NCBI GenBank assembly: GCA_023957375.1 | Contig: JAMLHB010000001.1 | Coordinates: 1 to 64,000, forward strand | Source of the DNA: Flavobacteriales bacterium | GTDB taxonomy: Bacteria > Bacteroidota > Bacteroidia > Flavobacteriales_F > PHOS-HE28 | Length of the DNA stretch: 64,000 nucleotides | Direction: 5' to 3' | Shown here: in pieces, positions 1 through 9,000 of the stretch | Layout of the letters: every line of letters begins with the position of its first letter | Numbering within the stretch: position 1 is the first letter of the stretch | The notes under the pieces: generated by a model | Told to the model about the DNA's origin: nothing | The model's database searches: none | Seen by the model: the letters and a program-made list of their open reading frames with translations, nothing else | Position numbers and translations under genes: made by a program

Positions 1-3000
1 TGCTGGTGGACACGGCCAGGGTGAGGCCGGTTCCGGAGACAGTGGGCACGGTGGGCAGGGTGACGTTCGCCGATTGGCCGTAGGCCAGGTTGCCCGTCCA
101 GTTGTAGGTGTGCACCGGTCCGCCGCTCAGTCCGTAGTTGATCTGCACGCTGGTGAGGTCGTTGTCACCGTTGTTCAGCAGGGTCACCGTGGGGGCCATG
201 GTGGAGCCGCAGAGCAGGCCGGGTGCGGGGTCCAGCAGGGCGGCGATGGAGGCGTCGTTGTGGGCGGCGTGCTCCAGCATCAGGCCGAAGGTTCCCGACA
301 CGCCGGCGCTGCCGTTGTTGTACACCAACAGCAGGTAGTCGGTGTTGGGCGTCACGTTCAGTACGTGGCTTCCGGCCGCATCCTGCCCGCAGGCTGTTTC
401 ACTGCCGGCGCCCAAGCCGCTGCAAGCACCGCTGTACAGGGCGTAATCCACGCTGGTGGCGCTGTACTGGCTGTTGGTGTTGTTGTCCTCCAAGGTGAGC
501 ACCACGTGGCCATAATCGCCGCTGTTGAAGCTGAACCACACGCCGCTCACGGGCATGGTGCCGCTGCAGGCGGTGGGACCGTCCACGGTGGCGCAGGTGT
601 TGGTGTAAGTGGCCGGGGTGTTGCTGCCGTCTCGCAGGTTGTTGTCCACGGGGGCGGCACCGGCGCAGGCGTCATTGGAAGGCGCTGCGCAAACAGCCCC
701 GCAGGTCACGTTCAGCGAGTAGGCTCCCTCTTCCGCACCGGCACCGTGCACGGCGATCCAGTAGGTGGTGCCGACGGTGGTGTTCACGGTGACCGAGCTG
801 CCTCCGTTGGCACAGCCGGGGCTGTCATCGTTCATGGCCGTGCAGGCCAAGGCGGAGCAATCCGTTCCGGTGAACACCGAGATGCGGGTGTCGAAGCCGG
901 CGTTGCCGCAGGTGCTGAAGGTAACGGCATCATTGCCCGTGGCGGTGTAGCTCCACCAGTTCTGGCCGCCGGTGCTGGCCGTGCCGTTGAAAGCGCAGGC
1001 CCCCGCCGGCATGCTGTGGGGCACGCCCGTGGTGGTGCCGGAGTAGGTGCCTCCGCAAAGCACGGCCCACGCGTTGGAGCAGGTGTTGTTCGGCGTGATG
1101 CAGCTGGTGGTGGCCGTCCAGCCCGCGTTCTGCGTGCTGCCGTCGCTCACGAAGGCGAAGGTGAGGCAGCCGCTGGCGTTGCTACTGGTGAAGGGGCCCG
1201 GGAGCGTGGTGCCCCACCAGCCGCCCGCACCGTAGCTCGTGTTGCCAAAGCCTGCGCCGTTGCTGCTGGCGATCATCGGGGCAGCGGTGCTGGGCCCGTT
1301 GAAGATGAACAGCTTGTCGTAGCTGGCCTGGGTGTTGAAGGTGCTGAACAGCACGCGCACCTGGTCGCCCGGGGTGGTGCGGCAGTAGGTCTTCACCCAA
1401 TCCTCATTGGCGCTGTAGTTGGCGCTGGCTCCGCCGGTATCGGTGAAGTCCGTGCCGCAGGCCGTGGCCGTGCTGAAGGCCAAGGGGCCTGCCCAGTAGC
1501 TCAGGTCGCCGCCACCGCAGTTGGCACGCACCTGCACCTTGTAGGGCGTTTCCGCGCTGAGGCCGTTGGCCGTGGCCGTAGTGCCCGCGGTGGTGCCGCT
1601 GGCCACTACGGTGTTGGTGCCGTCCAGCACTTGCCACTGGTAGCCATTGGTGGGGCCGGTTACGCTGGCCGTCCACGAGAAGGTGGCCTTGTTGGTGCCC
1701 AAGCCGGTAATGGCCAAGTCTGTGGGAGGCATGCAGCTCGGCGGGGCCACCACTTGCAGGGTGTAATCTTCCGCTTCACCGTATGTGCTGGTTCCGCACA
1801 CGACAGTGGCACCGATGTAACTGTTGCGGATGCGGACGCGGTAGTTCCCCAAGGGTGTGCCGACGGGGAGCGTTAAGCTAACCGTCTGCGGAGAGGTCAG
1901 GTAGGAAGTCCCGGAAGTGAACACCTGCTCACCGGCATCATCGAAGTCCAAGTCGTTGTTCCAATCGATCCAAATGCCCCAAGTGTAGGTGTATCCGTTC
2001 GAGGTGCCCGCAAAGGTCACATCGATCGTTTCTCCCGGACTGGTGCTCACGCTTAGCGCGGAGAAGTTGCCGTAGCCACCTGTGGAGAGGCCAGAGTTCA
2101 AGTTGGAGATGTTCGTCCAACCACCACTGGTGCTCACGTCGTCGATGTAGTAGCTGGTGCCGGTGCCCACGGGTATGCAATAGCCGGTGTACACGCTGGG
2201 CGAACCCGTCCACATGCTGGTGTCGCCCGCACCGCAGATGGCGCGCACGAACAGCTCGTAGTAGGTGTCGGCTGCCAAGCCGCCCACGCTGGCCGTGGTG
2301 CCCATGGTGCTGCCGTTGCCCACCACGTTGTTGGCATCATCACGCACCTCCCACTGGTAGCCGCCGGCCGGGTTGCTGGTGCTGGCCGTCCAGGAAAGGT
2401 CCGCTGTGCTGGCAGAGGTCAAGGTGGCCGTAACGCCCGTGGGGCCGAGGCAGGTCGGTTCCGTCATGCCCAACATCTGGATTTGGGCGATGTTGGAGCT
2501 GCGTGTGCTGGCTGTTGGCGGGCTGGCCGGGTTGGGGTTGGTGCCGTCGCTGTAGTACAGCATGCCCCGGTTGCTGCCTGTGGCCGTATAGCTCTGCCAA
2601 GTGGCCGTGCAGCTCGTACCCGCCGAGTTCTCATCCACGGCCACCACGATGTTGCTGGTGCCGTCCCACAGGAAAGGCGTGGCCAATTCAATGTCCATCC
2701 AATCGCCCGCCACCGGAGTTACCGTGCCGGAGAACACCTGCTGCATGCTGGCCACGGGGATCCAGCTCGTGGTGGAGGCAAAGCCCGTTTGGGCGGTATT
2801 GCCCATATACACCGTCCAGTTGTTCCAGTTGGCAATGGTGGTGCCGCTGGTGACATACTTGAACCGGATGTTGGTGATGTACGGTTGGCCGGTGTACTCG
2901 CTGGCCAAGTAGATCTGTTGGCTGTAGTTGTAACCGTAGCAGGTGTAGATCGGGAAGTTGGACGATGTAGCGGTTCCTCCTCCGATCTGGACAACCCCTG

Positions 3001-6000
3001 GTGTGAAGTCAGTGCCATCGCTCCATGCGCTGAGGTCGCTGCCGCCGCTGCATGAGCCTTGCACATACACCGTGTAATCCGTGCCGTAATTCAGCGGGCT
3101 GAGGGTGAAGGCCGGGCTGCCCGTGGCCACGTTGCCGCTAAGGGCTAAGCCTGCGGCGCCGCTGCCTGCGGCACCACTGGTGCGCACTTCGTAATTGTAG
3201 CTCTCGGCGCCGCTGTCGGTCCAGCCCAGGTCGGCACTGGTGGCGGTCACGTTGCTCAAGGCCACGCTGGTGGGTGGCATGCAGGTCGGTAAAACCTCCC
3301 ACTTCACGTCATCGATCAGCAGGCTGTTGGCCGGGCTGCCCGTGTGCCGGAACGCGGGCGTGGCCGAATAGCTCCCCGCCGGTGGTACGAACGTGTACTC
3401 GTCGTAGGTGAGTGTAGCCGCCGTTACCGAACCCAAGCTGGTGAAGGTATTGGGGTCATCCGGGTTGGTCAGGTAGCCGATCTGCACCACGCCGCCAAGG
3501 GTGACGTTCGCCCGCATGTTGAAGCGGAACCGGTGGGTGCCGGCACCGAGGTTGGAAACCGCCGGCATCCGCACCGTGGCAAGTGCGCTGGTGGAGGTGG
3601 AGTACAGATACATCGTGTTCGGGGCGCTGGCCGGGTTGCTGGTTTGCGTATAGGCAGAACCAGTGGTTCCCACCTTGGCCCAGCACGCCGGGAATGCCGG
3701 TGTGGTCACCCCGTCGAAGTTCTCGGTGAACGCCGTAACCATGTTGCAAGGCGTGGTGAAGCTCACTGGCCCGGCCCAGGCGCTGGTGTCGCCCACCCCG
3801 CAGATCGCCCGCACGTACAGGCCGTAGCTGGTGTTGGGGGTCAGGCTGGTGGAACTGGCCGTGTTTGCAGCGGTGGATCCATCGTCAACCACGGTGGTGC
3901 CACCGGTGCGCACTTCCCATTCGAAGTTGCCCACGCCCGAAGTCCAGGAGAAATCAGCGGAAGTGCCTGTTAGGTTGCTCACCGCCAGTGCCGTGGGCAC
4001 CGGGCAGCTTTCGATCTTGAAGTTGTCGAAGCCATAGTCCCAGTCAGCACTGACCCAGTTGCCGGTGATGCGTACCTTGATGTATTGCCCGGCATAGGCC
4101 GAGAGCGGGTACGACTTGCTACGCCACCCTGCCACGGCATCGTTGGTCACCGTTTCCAAGGTGGTCCAAGTGCCGCCGAAATCGGTGGAGATGGCCACCA
4201 CGTAGTTGCCCGAGCCTGCTGCCGGCGGATTGTACGGGCTGGAGTACAAGGAAGCCTTGTAGTCGAAGGCCAAGCTCATGGCAGCGGTCACCGGTCCCAC
4301 GTTCACCGTGGTGAAGGAGGTGCCCGATGTGGCCGTGCTATAGATGTTCTTATAGATGTTGTTCCCCGGGTTGCCGGTTACCCCGCGAGTGGAACCCAGC
4401 GACCAGCCAGTGGTGGTCCATCCGGAGGGCGTACTGGTGGTGGCAAAGGGCTCAAACCACGGTGCCGGCACCACGATGGGCGTGGTGAAGTTCACGTTGA
4501 GGCTCCAATCGCTGAGGGTGGCGCCGCCGTCACACACGCTTTGCACCTGTGCCCTAAAGGTGGTGTTGCCTGCCAATGGGTCCAGCACGATGGCCGGGGT
4601 ACCGGAGGCCACGTTGCCGCTGTACACGGTATCAAGGCCAGTGATCACCATGTAGTTGTAGCTCTCGGCCGTGTTATCGGTCCAGGTAAGGGTGGCGCTG
4701 GTGGGGCCCTGCACGTTTACCGCGATGTTCAACGGTGCGGCGCAAGGCGGCGGAGGCAACACGGTGAGTGTGTAGTCCTCGGCTTCGCCGTAGGAGGTGG
4801 TGCCGCATGCGGAGGGGGATCCGCCCAAGTAGCCATTTCGGATCCTGATGCGGTAGTTGCCTTCGGGTGTCCCGGGCGGAACGGTAAAGGATCCGGTGGC
4901 ACTGCTAACGTATGCCCCGGAGGTGTAAGCGAGCTCGCCGGGATCATCAAAGTCCAGGTCGTTGTTCCAGTCGATCCACAAGTTGAAGTAGTAGGTGCTG
5001 GAGAGCAGGAAGGTGGCAGTGAAGTTCACCACGTTCGCCGGGGCGGCTGATACGGTCATGCTGGTGAAATCGCCATACCCCTCATTGGAGAATCCGCTAC
5101 CCGTATTGGAGATGTTGAGGACGCCACCCGTAGTGGTGAAATCATTGATGTAATAGCTGCTGTTCGTTCCTTCCGGAATGCAGTAGCCCGTGTAGAAGGC
5201 CTCGGGCCCGGCCCACGTGCTGCTGTTGCTGTTATCACAGATGGCACGCACGAACAGTTGGTAATCCGTATTGGCCGACAACCCCGTGGCGCTGGCCGTG
5301 GTTACACCTGCCGCCGTGGTGCCGCTGGCCACTACGTTGGCGCCAGAGTCATGCACTTCCCAGGCATAGCCATCACCCGGGTTGCTGCTGCTGGCCGCCC
5401 AGGCAAGGTCGGCGCCGGTATAGGAGGTGTTGGTTACGGTCAGGTTCGTGGGAGCGAGACAGGCTGGTGCCGCCTCCCAGTTCACGTCATCGATCAGGAT
5501 GCTGTTGGCCGGAGAACCGGTGTGCCTGAATGCCGGGTAATTGGAGTAGCTGCCCGCAGGTGGGGCGAATGTGTATTCCTCATAGGTGGTGGACGCTGCT
5601 GTAACAGAACTTAGCGCAATGAAGGAATTCGCATCTCCCGGGTTCGTCAAGTAGCCGATCTCTATCACTCCACCCACCGTGAAATTGGCCCTCATATTGA
5701 AGCGGAACCAGTGGGTGCCCGCACCCAAGTTGGAAACAGGGGGAAGCGCCAACACGGCCTTTGCGGATGTGGTCGATGAATAGATGTACACCGTGTTTGG
5801 GCTGCTGTTGGGGCTTCCTGTTTGGGTATAGGTCGATCCGCTTGTGCCTACTTTGGCCCAGCAATCCGGGAATGCAGGGGTGGTCACCTCGTCAAAGTCT
5901 TCGCTATAGGCAGTTGCCGAAGCACAAGGCGTTGTGAATCCATGCGGCCCCGCCCATGTGCTTGTATCGCCCACCCCACATCGGGCACGCACATACAGGT

Positions 6001-9000
6001 AATAGTCCGTCTCTGCCGCGAGGCCAGTGGCAGTGGCCGTGGTATCACCAGCCACAGTGCTGCCATAGGCCACCACCAGGTTTGCAGCGTCACGCACCTC
6101 CCACTGGTAGCCATCCGCGGGGTTGCTGGTGCTGCTGGTCCAGGAGAAGCCCGCGCCGTCCGCGGCAACGGAATCCACGCTCAGGGCGGTGGGTGCTTCG
6201 CAGGAGGGGATCTCCTCCACGTTCACATCATCAATGTACAGGTAGTACCCGTCCAATCCTCCGGAAGGCACGTACCAAGCGATGTGCACCGTTCCGGAAT
6301 AGGCCGAGAGGTCCACGAGCTGCTCTTCGTACGCGATGTTGCTGTAGGAAGCCAAGGGCACGATCGTCTGCGTGAAATCAGCCGGGCTGGTGCCCGTGGT
6401 GGAGAGCCGTACCTCGAAGTCGTTCGGCTCGGAGGCGGAGCGCACGCGGTAGCGGTAGCGCAAGCGGTCGTTGCCGGTAAGGGTGAGCCCCGGACTGATC
6501 AGCCAATCGTCGTTGTTGCCCGCGTTGAAATCGGTGTACAGGCCTGCAGACATGTCACCTTCGTATGCGTAGCCGGTGTACAACGCCCATGCGTCGCCGT
6601 CCCCGTTTGCATCGATCACGCCCCAGCAGCCAATGGTGGGCGAGCCCGTGTTGAAGCCCTCGTGGAAGGGCAGGCTGAAGGCGTCGCATGGCGTAGTGAA
6701 GTTGTACGGACCGGCCCACATGCTGGTGTCCCCGGCCCCGCAAATGGCGCGCACATAGAGGCCGTACGCCGTGTTGTCCGCAAGGCCCGTGGCGCTGGCT
6801 GTGGTAACACCGGCGAGTGTGCTGCCAGAAGCCGCAATTGTGCTGGCCTCGTCGCGCACTTCCCACTGGTAGCCTTCAGCCGGGTTGCTGGTACTGGCCG
6901 TCCAGGAGAGGTCCGCACTGGTGACGGTAACGTTGGAGGCTGCCAAGTTGGTGGGCGGCAGGCAGCTCGGCGGGAGGATCACCTGGATGGTATAGTCCTC
7001 GGTTTCACCATTGGAGGTGCCACAGGACAACGGTGTGCCTGTATATGTGTTCCTGATCCGCATCCGGTAGTTGCCCACCGCAGTCCCGACGGGAATGGTC
7101 ACACTGCCGGTATAGCTGGATTGATAAACAGTGCCGTCAAATTCCAGCTCGTCCACATCGTCAAATTGGAGGTCGTTGTTCCAATCCACCCAAATGCGGA
7201 AGTGGAAGGTGTTGCTTCCGCTGCCGAAAACGGCATTGAAATCGAACGTGGCCCCGCTGGTGTCGGCAACCGCCATCGCCGAGTGATCTCCATAGCCATT
7301 GCCGGTGTATCCGGTGCCGGGGTTGGAGATGTTGCCGAGGCTGTTGGAGGTGCTGAAGTCGTTGATGTAATAGTTCGCGTTATTGCCCTCCGCTATGCAA
7401 TACCCCGTGTAGAAGTTTACCGGCCCGGCCCATGGGCTGAAGGTGCCGCCGCAATCGCTGCGTACGTACAGGCTGTAGTCCGTATCGGGGGTCAGGCCGC
7501 TGGCCTCGGCGATGGTGTCACCCGCCGCCGTGGTGCCGCTGGCTACCACCGCATTACCCGCATCGCGCACTTCCCACTGGTAGCCGTTGGCCGGGGCGCT
7601 CGTGCTGCCCGTCCAGGAGAAGCCCGCGCCGTCCGAAGCAATGGAATCCACGCTCAGGGCCGTGGGCGGCTCGCAACTCGGGGTCAAGGTCACCGAGATG
7701 TCATCCAGCGAAATGTACCAAGGCGAGCTGTTGATCTCGCCGTTGATGCCAACATAATAGGTGCCTGTGGTGGCAGGGGTAAAATCACCCTGTACCAGTT
7801 GGTAGTCACCGGCCACCAGTCCCTGTGCGTTCACGATCACGTTGGTCATGCCAGCGGCCGTGTTGGTGGTGCCGTAGGCCAAGGTGAGGCTGGCATTCGT
7901 TGCCGTTGCTCCATCCTGGCGTGCATAGGCCGAGAAGCGGTACGAGGTACCACCAGTGAGGCTCACTGCGTGGAACAACCAGCGTTCGTCGCTGTAGCGG
8001 AGATAGGCGTTGAACGTGCCTGAACGCGGGGTGCGGTTATAGGTGGTCGCGGTGCTATTTGCCTTCCAGCTCTCAGTGCCGCTTACAGCTTCTTGCGACC
8101 AGCAGCCAGCCACCGCACTTTGGTCCGTGTAACCGGTCTCAAAGCCTTCGGTGAAGGGTACGGTGGCAACAACGCACTGCGTGGTAAAGCCCATCGGCCC
8201 CGCCCACACGCTGGTGTCTCCTGCGCCGCAAATGGCCCGTACATACAGTTCGTAGGCGGTGTTGGCCGCCAAGCCTGTTGCGTGTGCCGTGGTGGTATTG
8301 GCGGGGGTGGCGCCATTGGCCACCACTGCATCGCCGGCATCGCGCACTTCCCACTGGTAGCCATCAGCCGGGTTGCTGATGCTGGCCGTCCAGGAAAGGT
8401 CCGCATCGGAAGCGGTTACGTTGCTGGCGGCCAGCTGCGTGGGCGGCAGGCAGCTGGGCAGCGGGCCCATGCCGAACTGTACTTGGGCCAACGTGCTGCT
8501 TCGGGTGCCGGCTGCCGGGCTGGCCGGGTTGATGTCGGTTGACGTGCGGATGTACATGCCGCGGTTGGTGCCCGTGGGGGTAAAGGAAGACCAAGTGGCC
8601 GTGCAGCTGGTGCCTGCGGTGTTCTCATCCACGGCCACCACGATGTTGCTGGTGCCGTCCCACAGGAAACCGGGGCTGAGGCTGATCTCCATCCATTGGC
8701 CGACCACCGGGGTTACCGTGCCGCTGAACACCTGTGCCATCTGCCCGAGGGGCACCCAATCGGTGGTGCTGCTGAAAGTGGATTTGGAGGTGTTGCCCAT
8801 GTACACCGTCCAGTTGTTCCAGTTGGCGAAGGTGGTGCCGCCGCTCACGTACTTGAAGCGCAGCTTGTCGATGTAGATGCCACCGGCGTATTCGCTGGCT
8901 AAGTAGATCTGCTGGGTGTAGTTGTAGGCCGTGCAGGAAGAGATGGGGAAGTTGCTGGCGTTGCTTGCACCAGTGCCGATCTGCACCGTGCCTGCCGTAA